19,341 bases of DNA from Chloroflexota bacterium (GTDB lineage: Bacteria; Chloroflexota; Dehalococcoidia; GIF9; UBA5629). Positions within the stretch are counted from its first letter, which is position 1; every line of letters starts with the position of its first letter. This document shows positions 8,112 through 15,278 of this stretch, piece by piece. The DNA is taken from contig JAPLHJ010000258.1 in the NCBI GenBank assembly GCA_026389675.1, forward strand, positions 1 to 19,341, written 5' to 3'. The notes under the pieces were generated by a model. That model did not search any database. It had not been told where the DNA came from and was given only the letters and a program-made list of their open reading frames with translations. Position numbers and translations under genes: made by a program.

Positions 8112-9983
8112 TTAGACTCCCCTGGTGCGGCTGAAGAGGCGCCCCCGTTTCTTAAAGATACTCTGCAACTGCCGGCTTTCATCTATACCATGTTCTATCA
8201 GTTTAGCCACCTGGCTTTCAATATCGCCCTTTTCCTTTTCTGCCGATAGTATCAGTTGTTTCTTTATTTCAAGGCTTCTGACATACCCTTCCAGCAAACG
8301 GTTGATACAATCCTTAAGTGCCAATTCCCTTTCTCTCTTATCGAGAATCAGGCTGCCCGGTAACCTGGTGTGAAATGACAGCACATGCCTGAAATAATCG
8401 ATCATGGACGGGTCAAGCCCCGCCATAATTGTATCTATATCAGGATTAGCCTGCCATTTTAATAATATATCCTTATTTTCAGAATGTTCAAAATAATCTG
8501 CTGAAAGAGTTAATCCCTGTTCTCTTAAATCCGTGTATTGCAATAGCAAAGTCAGGCAATACTCTTCAATGTAACGTGATGTTACAGTCAGGTCGGTATA
8601 ATCTCGTTTTGCCTTGCGGTTATACGATGATTTATTTTTTCTTTCTGCTGACTGTAAATCGAATAGCGCATCACTTACGAACCGCTCGTCAATTCCGAGC
8701 AATCCCGCCAGTTTTTGTACATAATGCGCACGCCGGATAGCATCACTTATCTGAGAAATAATGGGTAATAATTTTGAAACTACTGCGGATTTATCTTTAG
8801 AACTATCGAAATTAATGTTAGCAATTTCTTTTTTTAAAGTAAAATCTATTATAGGTTGGGATTCCTTCAGTAATAGCGCCCACTTTTCAGGTGAATTCCG
8901 TATTATCTCATCAGGATCTTTTCCATCACGGATTTCCACCACCTGGACTTCATATTTTACTAATTCTGCGTACGTCTTAGATTGCGTCCAGGGCATCCAA
9001 TGGTCTTTGGGGATTTGCTCATCAAGGGTCACTATGCTTCGGGTGGTTGCTTCGATTCCCGCCGGATCCGCGTCTAAGGCGACAATAATATTCCTGGAGA
9101 GTTTCCTCAATATGGAAATTTGCCGCTCGGTCAGGGCGGTCCCCATTGACGCAACAGTATTGCTGAATCCGTACTGATGAGCAGTGATGGTATCCATGTA
9201 GCCTTCGGTGATAACTACACTATCCTTCTCCCTGATCGGGCCCTGGGCGCGGTCTATACCGAAAATGATGCTGCTCTTATCGAAGAGAACGGTCTGCGGC
9301 GAATTCAAATACTTCGGCAGCGAATCGTCCAGGGCACGGCCGCCGAACCCGGCTACACGCCTCTTGATATCCCGTATCGGGAAAATCAGCCTGTTTCTGA
9401 ACCTGTCATAATATCCGCCGGTATCACGGGGTACGATTAAACCAACCGCGAGTTGTTCCTCTGCTGCATAACCTGATTTGGTAAGATAATTCGTAAGTCC
9501 ATCCCACTTGTTGGGAGCATAGCCAAGCTGAAAATCCCCGATCGCCAGGGAGGATAATCCCCGCTTATCCGCATATTGCCGGGCCGTTAAGGCCTCCGGT
9601 TCATGCAGCAGCAGATAATGAAAATACTCGGCGGCAACCTCATTTAACTTGAGTAAACGGTCCAGTCTCGCGGTGTCTTCTTTAGAGCGCAGTTCAGTCT
9701 TGCCTGACAGGGTTATGCCGGCCTTATCTGCAAGCAGGCGTAGCGCCTGGCCAAAGTCCAGCCCCTCTTTTTTCATCACAAATGTGAATATGTCACCGCC
9801 TGTCGCGCAGGCGCCGAAGCAGTGCCAGCTTTGTTTCTCGGGAAAAACAAAGAACGAGGCCGTTTTTTCAGCGTGGAACGGGCAAGTTGCTTTGAAATTG
9901 CGCCCGGATTTGCTCAACTGAATATATTGAGAAATGACATCGACAATGTCTAATTTCTGCTTGATATCGTCTGTTACGTTCAT
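8112..9983 (-). CDS. dnaG: DNA primase DnaG
   Basis: A 623-residue primase that makes RNA primers at the replication fork. The N-terminal zinc-binding domain has Cys34, His37, Cys55 and Cys59. The last pair is spaced C-x3-C (CFGAC) rather than the C-x2-C (CFGC) of E. coli. The TOPRIM catalytic core shows EGYMD at 260-264 and DADPAG from 304, the metal-binding acidic residues. The C-terminal region is of the helical type that binds the DnaB helicase and is poorly conserved in sequence. The ATG at 9981-9983 gives the standard start just before DIKQKLDIVDVI. Its ribosome site is weak (GTGAAG). It lies 41 bases after dgt and abuts rpoD, matching the widespread dnaG-rpoD pairing, here without rpsU. 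Confidence 0.97.
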   Translation of the reverse strand: MNVTDDIKQKLDIVDVISQYIQLSKSGRNFKATCPFHAEKTASFFVFPEKQSWHCFGACATGGDIFTFVMKKEGLDFGQALRLLADKAGITLSGKTELRSKEDTARLDRLLKLNEVAAEYFHYLLLHEPEALTARQYADKRGLSSLAIGDFQLGYAPNKWDGLTNYLTKSGYAAEEQLAVGLIVPRDTGGYYDRFRNRLIFPIRDIKRRVAGFGGRALDDSLPKYLNSPQTVLFDKSSIIFGIDRAQGPIREKDSVVITEGYMDTITAHQYGFSNTVASMGTALTERQISILRKLSRNIIVALDADPAGIEATTRSIVTLDEQIPKDHWMPWTQSKTYAELVKYEVQVVEIRDGKDPDEIIRNSPEKWALLLKESQPIIDFTLKKEIANINFDSSKDKSAVVSKLLPIISQISDAIRRAHYVQKLAGLLGIDERFVSDALFDLQSAERKNKSSYNRKAKRDYTDLTVTSRYIEEYCLTLLLQYTDLREQGLTLSADYFEHSENKDILLKWQANPDIDTIMAGLDPSMIDYFRHVLSFHTRLPGSLILDKRERELALKDCINRLLEGYVRSLEIKKQLILSAEKEKGDIESQVAKLIEHGIDESRQLQSIFKKRGRLFSRTRGV

Positions 9984-10024
9984 TGCTTCACGGCCGGCCG
10001 GCTCTCTATGTCAGCGTCTGCGGT

Positions 10025-11059
10025 TCAGGATATTTGTGCTGCCCTGAGTATAGCATAATGATCGGTCATGCCTGCTATATAATCGGTTACCTGCCTTTCC
10101 ACGGTATCATTGCTACGAGTATATTCTTCCGGCAGGTATTGGGGATTGTTAATGTAGTAATTATACAAGGAAATGATTACTTGATGGGCTTGTGATGTTT
10201 CCGCTTCTTCAAGCCCGGCGAAATATACTCGGGAAAACAAAAACTCGCGGAGCTCATTAGCGGCATTTCGTATCGTTTCATTCATGCCGATCACCGTGAT
10301 ATCCTTCTCCGCAGAAGTCATTTTATGGGCAGAGAAATCTACAATATTGCTGACCAGCGTGTTTATGCGGTTTGAATTGGTTTTTCCCAGTATTTTTAAC
10401 GTGGAAGCCGGCAAATCTGACTGATATATAACTCCCGCACGGATGGCGTCTTCCAGGTCGTGGTTGATATAGGCAACAAGGTCGGCCATTTTAACAACCT
10501 GGCCTTCAACCGTTGAAACATTGTTCCAGCCTTCATCCAGGATTTCCAGGTTGCCCTTGGAGTGGTTGAGTATGCCATCTCTGACCTCCCAGGTCAGGTT
10601 GAGTCCCTTCCCGTTTCTCTCTACGCAATCAACAACGCGCAGGCTTTGCTCATAATGCCTGAAACCACCGGGGAGCAATTCATTGAGCACCTGCTCTCCT
10701 ATATGCCCGAACGGGGTGTGGCCTAAATCATGCCCCAGGGCGATAGCCTCGGACAGATCCTCATTGAGATTTAGAGCACGCGAGATAGTACGTGCTATTT
10801 GAGATACTTCAAGGGTGTGTGTCAGCCGCGTAACATAATGGTCACCGAGCGGGGCAATAAATACCTGTGTCTTGTGTTTCAGCCTTCTGAAGGCATTTGA
10901 GAATATAATACGGTCCCTGTCGCGCTGGTATGCCGTCCTGAGAGGACATGGTTCCTCGGCAATTAATCTGCCCCGGCTGTCTTTGCTGCGTGCGGCAAGA
11001 GGCGATAAACGTTCCTCAGCCCGTTCCAACCGCTGCCGGACCGATAAATCAGACATCAT
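10025..11059 (-). CDS. dgt: dGTPase-like HD-domain deoxynucleotide triphosphohydrolase
   Basis: A 344-residue HD-superfamily protein of the bacterial dGTPase family. These enzymes cleave dNTPs to the nucleoside and tripolyphosphate, and shorter members such as this one (E. coli Dgt is about 505 residues) often act on several dNTPs. The metal site is visible as His81 in RLTHTLEV and the HD pair at 110-111 in GHDLGHTPFGH. The conserved entry FSNAFRRLKHKTQVF lies at 53-67, with more conserved acidic residues in INHDLEDAI. Two consecutive ATGs could serve as the start; both have only a weak GTGGA upstream. It lies 18 bases after the ychF-like gene and 41 before dnaG, so it links nucleotide-pool control with primase in one transcript. 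Specificity for dGTP is not shown by the sequence. Confidence 0.93.
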   Translation of the reverse strand: MMSDLSVRQRLERAEERLSPLAARSKDSRGRLIAEEPCPLRTAYQRDRDRIIFSNAFRRLKHKTQVFIAPLGDHYVTRLTHTLEVSQIARTISRALNLNEDLSEAIALGHDLGHTPFGHIGEQVLNELLPGGFRHYEQSLRVVDCVERNGKGLNLTWEVRDGILNHSKGNLEILDEGWNNVSTVEGQVVKMADLVAYINHDLEDAIRAGVIYQSDLPASTLKILGKTNSNRINTLVSNIVDFSAHKMTSAEKDITVIGMNETIRNAANELREFLFSRVYFAGLEEAETSQAHQVIISLYNYYINNPQYLPEEYTRSNDTVERQVTDYIAGMTDHYAILRAAQIS

Positions 11060-11077
11060 CAGAGTTCCACAGGCAGG

Positions 11078-12178
11078 CTAAACGTTAAACAGGAAATTGA
11101 TAATATCGCCATCCTGGACTGTATAGTTTTTACCTTCGAGTCTCAGTCGGCCGTGCTTGCGCGCCTCGGCCATAGTTCCGCTGCTGATGAAATCGTTATA
11201 GCTGATGGCTTCCGCCCGGATAAATCCTTTTTCGATGTCCGTATGGATCTTGCCTGCCGCTTTGACGGCCTGTGTATTATCATGGATGGTCCATGCCTTA
11301 ACCTCGTCGTCGCCAACAGTAAAAAACGAGATCAGACCGAGCAGCGAATAGGAATGTTTAATAACTGTATCGAAAGCGGTTTCCTGCAAGCCTATGTCGC
11401 GGCGGAACTCTTCAGCCTCCTGGTCATTAAGCTGGACCAATTCCATTTCAAGTTTGCCGCACATGGATATCAAATCCACCTGTGGCATCGTATACGCTGT
11501 TTTCAATGCTTGCAGGGCTACGCTATATCCGGGAAGTTGCTTTTCCCCGATATTTATGACGATAAGCATGGGTTTCGCGGTTAAAAACTGATAGTTATTA
11601 AGAGCGCGCAATTCGTCTGCCGTCAATTTTTGCAGCCTGATCGGGACACTCTTGTCTAAAGACTGCTTGATCCTGTTGAGAAGCGCCTGCTCTTTTAAGG
11701 CTGCGTCACGTTCCGCCGATTTGCCCATTTTCAGGCCTGATTCAAGGCGGCTAAGCCTTTTTTCTATTATGGTAAGGTCGGAAAAAATCAGTTCCATATC
11801 GAGTGTTTCGATATCCCGCAAAGGGTCAATATTCCCCTCGATATGCGGGATATTCTCGTCCTCAAAGGCCCGTACGACCTGAAGTATGGCATCCGCCGTG
11901 CTCAGGATATTAAGAAACTGGCCGCTCACCCCCTGTTCCTTGCCGAAACCCCTGGGCAGTCCACCGATATCTATGTATTTTATCTCGGCTGGAGTAGTTT
12001 TTTTAGGATGAAAGATCTCACTGAGCTTGAATAATCTGGCATCCGGCACCTTGGCCACCGCGGGATTTGTAGTCAGGCCGCTGCCGGCATGGGGCTTATG
12101 CTCGGCTGTGAACTTGGTCAGGGCATTGAAAATAGTTGTCTTTCCACTACCGGGTAAACCTATAATGCTTATTTCCAT
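11078..12178 (-). CDS. ychF: YchF/Obg-related P-loop NTPase with C-terminal TGS-like (DUF933) domain
   Basis: A 366-residue TRAFAC-class NTPase. YchF proteins are ribosome-associated and prefer ATP to GTP because they lack the NKxD base-recognition motif; here that place reads VINIGEKQ, consistent with the family. Walker A is GLPGSGKTT at residues 7-15, and switch II is DIGGLPRG where typical YchF has DIAGLVKG. A coiled-coil region (about 130-165) precedes the C-terminal domain, which ends in EGKNYTVQDGDIINFLFNV, a TGS-type ending. The ATG at 12176-12178 is chosen over upstream extensions because GAGG lies seven bases before it. The P-loop and switch differ enough from classical YchF that this may be the related DUF933 paralogue rather than the orthologue. 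It is divergent from rpsF, as its homologue neighbours rpsF in Bacillus. Confidence 0.85.
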   Translation of the reverse strand: MEISIIGLPGSGKTTIFNALTKFTAEHKPHAGSGLTTNPAVAKVPDARLFKLSEIFHPKKTTPAEIKYIDIGGLPRGFGKEQGVSGQFLNILSTADAILQVVRAFEDENIPHIEGNIDPLRDIETLDMELIFSDLTIIEKRLSRLESGLKMGKSAERDAALKEQALLNRIKQSLDKSVPIRLQKLTADELRALNNYQFLTAKPMLIVINIGEKQLPGYSVALQALKTAYTMPQVDLISMCGKLEMELVQLNDQEAEEFRRDIGLQETAFDTVIKHSYSLLGLISFFTVGDDEVKAWTIHDNTQAVKAAGKIHTDIEKGFIRAEAISYNDFISSGTMAEARKHGRLRLEGKNYTVQDGDIINFLFNV

Positions 12179-12202
12179 ATTAAGGCCTCGCTCAATTAAG
12201 AA

Positions 12203-12231
12203 ACTATAGGACAGCCACGTTGAAAATGCAA
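12203..12231 (-). promoter_or_regulatory. candidate sigma-70 promoter for the ychF-dgt-dnaG-rpoD group
   Basis: On the minus strand, TTGCAT (12226-12231) and TATAGT (12203-12208) are separated by exactly 17 bases. Transcription would start near 12196, leaving a leader of about 18 bases before the ychF-like ATG, with room for the GAGG ribosome site. The -35 matches the consensus at three positions and the -10 at five. Confidence 0.5.
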
Positions 12232-12257
12232 AATCCCGCAATGAATATATTTATAAG

Positions 12258-12287
12258 TTGTGGCAGGATTATAGCCTGTGCTATAAT
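12258..12287 (+). promoter_or_regulatory. extended -10 promoter for rpsF-ssb-rpsR and probably downstream genes
   Basis: TGCTATAAT at 12279-12287 is a perfect extended -10 (TGnTATAAT). A weak -35, TTGTGG, lies at 12258-12263 with an 18-base spacer. The start would fall near 12294, giving a leader of about 24 bases to the rpsF GTG, just enough for the GGAGGG ribosome site. It is the strongest promoter match I found in the window. Confidence 0.75.
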
Positions 12288-12288
12288 C
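12267..12288. promoter_or_regulatory. 22-bp perfect palindrome with TATAAT on both strands
   Basis: GATTATAGC (12267-12275), a CTGT spacer and GCTATAATC (12280-12288) form an exact inverted repeat between two divergent operons. The right arm is the rpsF -10 box. The left arm gives the same TATAAT on the minus strand, pointing towards the ychF-like gene. It may be a bidirectional promoter core, an operator, or both; no -35 is evident for the minus-strand copy. Confidence 0.6.
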
Positions 12289-12317
12289 AGTGGAATTTGC
12301 AATCTGGAGGGTTTATT

Positions 12318-12605
12318 GTGCCCAGTTATGAACTGGTTTGTATTTTAAATGCGAGCCTAAGTGAAGAGGATTTCTCCCGCGTGTTGGGAAAGGTTAATGA
12401 TCTTGTTACCAAATTCGGCGGTACGGTTAGCGAAACTACTCAGTGGGGCAAGAGAAGGTTTGCCTACCCGATTAATAAGCAGGCTGAAGGGAATTACGTA
12501 TTCGAGAAAGTGCAGATCAAACAGACCGCTTTGAAAGAGCTTGATGCTAATTTGAAGCTTTCAGATGATGTAATAAGGTATTTGTTTATTCGTGAGAATA
12601 GCTAA
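12318..12605 (+). CDS. rpsF: 30S ribosomal protein S6
   Basis: A 95-residue protein of the small ribosomal subunit that pairs with S18 on the platform. The opening SYELVCILNASLSEEDF and the later TQWGKRRFAYPINKQAEGNYVFEK (the conserved GKRRLAYPI-type stretch) identify it. The frame is open further upstream, but the GTG at 12318-12320, six bases after GGAGGG, gives the family's normal start. It is first in an rpsF-ssb-rpsR cluster, the usual arrangement in bacteria, with rplI not following. The C-terminus ends shortly after VIRYLFIREN, without the acidic tail seen in some species. Confidence 0.96.
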   Translation: MPSYELVCILNASLSEEDFSRVLGKVNDLVTKFGGTVSETTQWGKRRFAYPINKQAEGNYVFEKVQIKQTALKELDANLKLSDDVIRYLFIRENS

Positions 12606-12622
12606 TACACGGAGGGGTAGAT

Positions 12623-13027
12623 ATGGCGAGTTTAAACAAGATCTTATTGATTGGTAATGTTGGCGGCGACCCCGAAATGAGATTTACGCCAAGCGGTGTG
12701 CCGGTAACAACTTTTTCTTTGGCCACGAACCGCAATGTTTCGTTACCGGACGGTTCGGTCAAGAAGGAAACAGAATGGTTTCGCATTACTGCGTGGAGAA
12801 AGCAAGCTGAAACCTGTAACCAATTTTTAACCAAGGGTAAGCTGGTTTATGTTGAAGGCAGTTTACGTACGAATACATGGGATGGAAAGGATGGGCAAAA
12901 GCACACATCGCTTGAAGTTAATGCCGATCGGGTTTTGTTTATAGATAGGCAGGGTGCGGCTCCGTTACCACCGGACGAGGGTCCTGCAATTGAAGGCGAT
13001 ATTGAACCCGAAGATATCCCTTTCTAA
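12623..13027 (+). CDS. ssb: Single-stranded DNA-binding protein SSB
   Basis: A 134-residue OB-fold protein that coats single-stranded DNA in replication and repair. The OB fold occupies about residues 1-108, with LIGNVGGDPEMRFTPSG near the start and the typical WFRITAWRKQAE and LVYVEGSLRTNTW stretches. The linker is short, and the acidic tip EPEDIPF is the interaction site for partners such as primase and helicase loaders. Its ATG is five bases after GAGGGG, and it starts 17 bases after rpsF. With rpsR it forms the standard rpsF-ssb-rpsR operon. Confidence 0.97.
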   Translation: MASLNKILLIGNVGGDPEMRFTPSGVPVTTFSLATNRNVSLPDGSVKKETEWFRITAWRKQAETCNQFLTKGKLVYVEGSLRTNTWDGKDGQKHTSLEVNADRVLFIDRQGAAPLPPDEGPAIEGDIEPEDIPF

Positions 13028-13063
13028 ACCCTTAATTGTATATAAAGGAGTATTAATAGACTG

Positions 13064-13351
13064 ATGGAAAGCAATACCGGACTGAGAAGGGAGAGGGGGC
13101 GCAAATTTATTGTCAAACCCAAGGTTTGTATGTTTTGCGCGGATAAAGTGCCTATAGATTACAAGAATGTGTCTCTTTTAGGACGTTTTGTTTCAGACAG
13201 GGGAAAGATTGTGCCCAGGAGGCGCACCGGCGTTTGTGCCAAGCATCAACGCAGTTTGGCCCAGGCTATCAAGCGGTCGCGCTTTTTGGCCATGTTACCG
13301 TCGTCGCCCGAGCACGTTTACAATATCAGCGGCGCCGAAAAAAAAGCATAA
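13064..13351 (+). CDS. rpsR: 30S ribosomal protein S18
   Basis: A 95-residue ribosomal protein that binds S6 and 16S rRNA in the small-subunit platform. It has a CMFC pair and a later CAKHQR, a potential zinc site of the kind kept in many C-plus S18 proteins, and conserved YKNVSLLGRFVSDRGKI and RRRTGVCAKHQR stretches. The ATG at 13064 lies 13 bases after AAAGGAG, which is long; a CTG directly in front of it is at 10 bases, so the true first codon is slightly uncertain. The C-terminus has a short tail beyond the usual family end. It follows ssb by 36 bases and precedes rpmH by 18. Confidence 0.95.
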   Translation: MESNTGLRRERGRKFIVKPKVCMFCADKVPIDYKNVSLLGRFVSDRGKIVPRRRTGVCAKHQRSLAQAIKRSRFLAMLPSSPEHVYNISGAEKKA

Positions 13352-13369
13352 TTAATTTGGAGAATTGAA

Positions 13370-13510
13370 TTGCCCAAGAGGACTTATCAGCCAAAAAAAA
13401 GAGGAAGAATAAGGAAGCACGGCTTCCGCGCACGCAACTCCACGCGCGGTGGGCGTGACGTTCTTAAAGCACGGCGCGCCAAAGGCCGCTGGAAGCTAAC
13501 TCAGGTATAG
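13370..13510 (+). CDS. rpmH: 50S ribosomal protein L34
   Basis: A 46-residue, highly basic large-subunit protein that is easily missed because it is short and begins with TTG. The sequence runs PKRTYQPKKRGRIRKHGF, then RARNSTRGGRDVLKARRAKG and a RWKLTQV end, which is the full L34 pattern. The TTG at 13370-13372 is six bases after GGAGA. It is followed 7 bases later by rnpA, the near-universal rpmH-rnpA pair. The local sequence is richer in GC and AAG/CGC codons than its neighbours, as expected from its Lys/Arg content. Confidence 0.97.
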   Translation: MPKRTYQPKKRGRIRKHGFRARNSTRGGRDVLKARRAKGRWKLTQV

Positions 13511-13517
13511 TGTAAAA

Positions 13518-13880
13518 ATGGCCAAGCGATTGGCTTTAACCAGGAGAGCACAATATTTAGCGGTATATAAATCGGGAAAAGCTGTTGCCGATAACATGCT
13601 TGTTATCAAGTCTCTTTGCAATAATCTCGATGTTTCGCGGATTGGCTTCTCTGTAACCAAGGAGATGGGGAAAGCAACTGCACGGAACCGTATTAAAAGA
13701 CTGCTGAAAGAAAATGTGCGGTTATTAGATATTGAGCAAGGCTGGGATATTGTATTTATAGCGAGACATGATATTGTAACGGCCGATTACGGTACGTTGT
13801 CCACCCGTATCGTTAAGTTGTTGAACCGCGCCGGTATTTTGCATAAAGATGATGAAAAATTTAGCTCTGAAGTCAATTAA
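13518..13880 (+). CDS. rnpA: Ribonuclease P protein component
   Basis: A 120-residue basic protein that assists the RNase P RNA in removing 5' leaders from pre-tRNAs. The family signature is seen as IGFSVTKEMGKATARNRIKRLLKEN, with RNRIKR at residues 56-61. The later WDIVFIARHDIV matches the usual conserved strand. The ATG lies 7 bases after rpmH and has no good ribosome site of its own, so it probably depends on coupling to rpmH. Its last 32 bases overlap the start of yidD in another frame. Length is normal for the family. Confidence 0.95.
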   Translation: MAKRLALTRRAQYLAVYKSGKAVADNMLVIKSLCNNLDVSRIGFSVTKEMGKATARNRIKRLLKENVRLLDIEQGWDIVFIARHDIVTADYGTLSTRIVKLLNRAGILHKDDEKFSSEVN

Positions 13881-14061
13881 GTTGTACCAGGGGACGGTCT
13901 CCCGTGTTACACCGCCTGCCTGCCGTTTTACCCCCACATGTTCCCAGTATGGTTATGAGGCTATTCAAAAATATGGCTTGCTGAAAGGCAGTTGGATGAC
14001 CTTTTTAAGGATATGCAGGTGCAATCCGTGGACTCCCTGTAGATACGACCCGGTTCCCTGA
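13849..14061 (+). CDS. yidD: Membrane protein insertion efficiency factor YidD
   Basis: A 70-residue, cysteine-rich protein with an N-terminal amphipathic stretch that sits at the inner face of the membrane and helps YidC-dependent insertion. The signature CRFTPTCSQYGYEAIQKYG is followed by KGSW and an RICRCNPW stretch, and it ends in YDPVP. The usual GGYDPVP is CRYDPVP here. Two adjacent ATGs (13849 and 13852) could start it; both lie inside rnpA, giving an overlap of 29-32 bases. It keeps its normal place between rnpA and yidC, except that a lipoprotein gene intervenes. Confidence 0.95.
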   Translation: MMKNLALKSIKLYQGTVSRVTPPACRFTPTCSQYGYEAIQKYGLLKGSWMTFLRICRCNPWTPCRYDPVP

Positions 14062-14091
14062 AAAATTGAACAATTGCAGACAGGATAATTG

Positions 14092-15273
14092 ATGAGCAGA
14101 ATTAAGAAATATATTAAACCCCTGGTACTACTCGGCCTGATACTGATTGTATTTGTGACAGGATGTGGGCCAACGATGGGCGGTGGGTGTTCCGGCACTC
14201 AAACTCAGGGCTGGTCGGGGTTCGCGCTATATAAGAATGTTATTTGCTTTGGATCGATGGAGGGGAAGGTGATTGCCCTGGATCCGGCGGCCCGCAGCGA
14301 AAACAAAACCTTCCCGTCAGAAGGTGAGTGGTCATATCTCGTGAAGGTTTCTACGCCGGGGTCTGCCTGCGGAGCTGTGTGCGCTCCATCGTCTTCCTCA
14401 TCAGGTCTGGGAATCTATGATACGCCTGTTATAGTTGAAGAACTGGTTTATGTCGGGACTTATACAGGCAAAATCTATGCGCTTAATGCCAGCCGGGGGG
14501 TGGTAAGGTGGATCTATCCCCGGGAGGGCTATGACACGGTAGGCGCGATAGTCGGGAATATAGTGACCGACGGCAAGAGCCTGTACTTTGGCAGCGCTAA
14601 CGGCAAGATATATGCCCTGGATGCATCCACCGGCGATTTCAAATGGGAATTCCAAACGTCCAATAAAATATGGACCTCCCCTTCCATCGATAACGGTATA
14701 ATTTATGCTGGAAATTATGGCGGTAATGTTTATGCCATATCTGCCGAAACCGGCAAAGAAATATGGAGCATTAAAATCCCTTCAGCGGTTTCATCGTCGA
14801 TCAGTGTATATGAAAACAGCCTGTATTTCGGCACGTTTGACAGGTACCTTTATGCCATGGACAAGGCCAACGGGCAGGAAAAGTGGAAATTTGCTACCGG
14901 TAACTGGGTATGGGCGAGGCCTGTTATACAGTCCGGCAGGATATACTCGGCCTGCCTTGACCATAAACTATATGCTTTGGATGCGCTGACGGGCAAGGAA
15001 TTGTGGCAATTCACAGCAGAAAGTCCTATAGTTTCAACTCCGGTCATATCCGGTAATTACATAGATGTGATTTGCGATCAGGGCATACTGTATAAGCTTG
15101 ATTTAGATAAAGGCACACAGGTCAGCAGCGTAGCGCTTGGTTATACAGCGTATGGCGATCTCTTTGCCGAAGGCGATACGGTGTATATATATGCAAGGGA
15201 CCACAATGTTTATGCCGTGGATACCGCCAAAGGTATTGTTTCGTGGAAATTCTCCTCATCGGTAAATAGGTAA
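14092..15273 (+). CDS. Lipoprotein with PQQ-type beta-propeller repeats (BamB-like fold)
   Basis: A 393-residue predicted lipoprotein. The signal peptide is two basic clusters, a hydrophobic run of Leu/Ile/Val and a lipobox VTGC with the modified cysteine at residue 25, followed by a Gly/Ser/Thr linker. The rest is built of about seven or eight repeats of roughly 40 residues. Each has a G-x(2-5)-YALDA-x-TG-x-x-x-W core, for example GKIYALDASTGDFKW and HKLYALDALTGKELW, the pattern of PQQ-enzyme and BamB propellers. I see no sign of a catalytic dehydrogenase and do not infer PQQ binding. The start is the ATG at 14092, six bases after AGGA; a TTG directly before it is less likely. It lies 30 bases after yidD and 5 before yidC, so it is translated from the insertase transcript. 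A role in folding or insertion of exported proteins is a guess from context. Confidence 0.85.
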   Translation: MSRIKKYIKPLVLLGLILIVFVTGCGPTMGGGCSGTQTQGWSGFALYKNVICFGSMEGKVIALDPAARSENKTFPSEGEWSYLVKVSTPGSACGAVCAPSSSSSGLGIYDTPVIVEELVYVGTYTGKIYALNASRGVVRWIYPREGYDTVGAIVGNIVTDGKSLYFGSANGKIYALDASTGDFKWEFQTSNKIWTSPSIDNGIIYAGNYGGNVYAISAETGKEIWSIKIPSAVSSSISVYENSLYFGTFDRYLYAMDKANGQEKWKFATGNWVWARPVIQSGRIYSACLDHKLYALDALTGKELWQFTAESPIVSTPVISGNYIDVICDQGILYKLDLDKGTQVSSVALGYTAYGDLFAEGDTVYIYARDHNVYAVDTAKGIVSWKFSSSVNR

Positions 15274-15278
15274 GATAA

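Noticed and set aside
7674..8249. Open frame of 191 codons on the plus strand across the rpoD/dnaG boundary
   Set aside because: It lies antisense to two clearly conserved genes, has no family motif, and its composition mirrors the opposite strand's codons.
9990..10005. GC palindrome around CCGGCCGG before dnaG as a regulatory site
   Set aside because: It is short, of simple composition and lies within a close operon gap; it could easily arise by chance.
12288..12317. S6:S18-binding leader RNA before rpsF
   Set aside because: The leader after the predicted start is only about 24 bases and is mostly ribosome site; there is no room for the known structured element.
12179..13520. Replication origin, suggested by origin-type gene neighbours
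   Set aside because: I found no cluster of TTATCCACA-type DnaA boxes, no AT-rich unwinding stretch and no dnaA gene.
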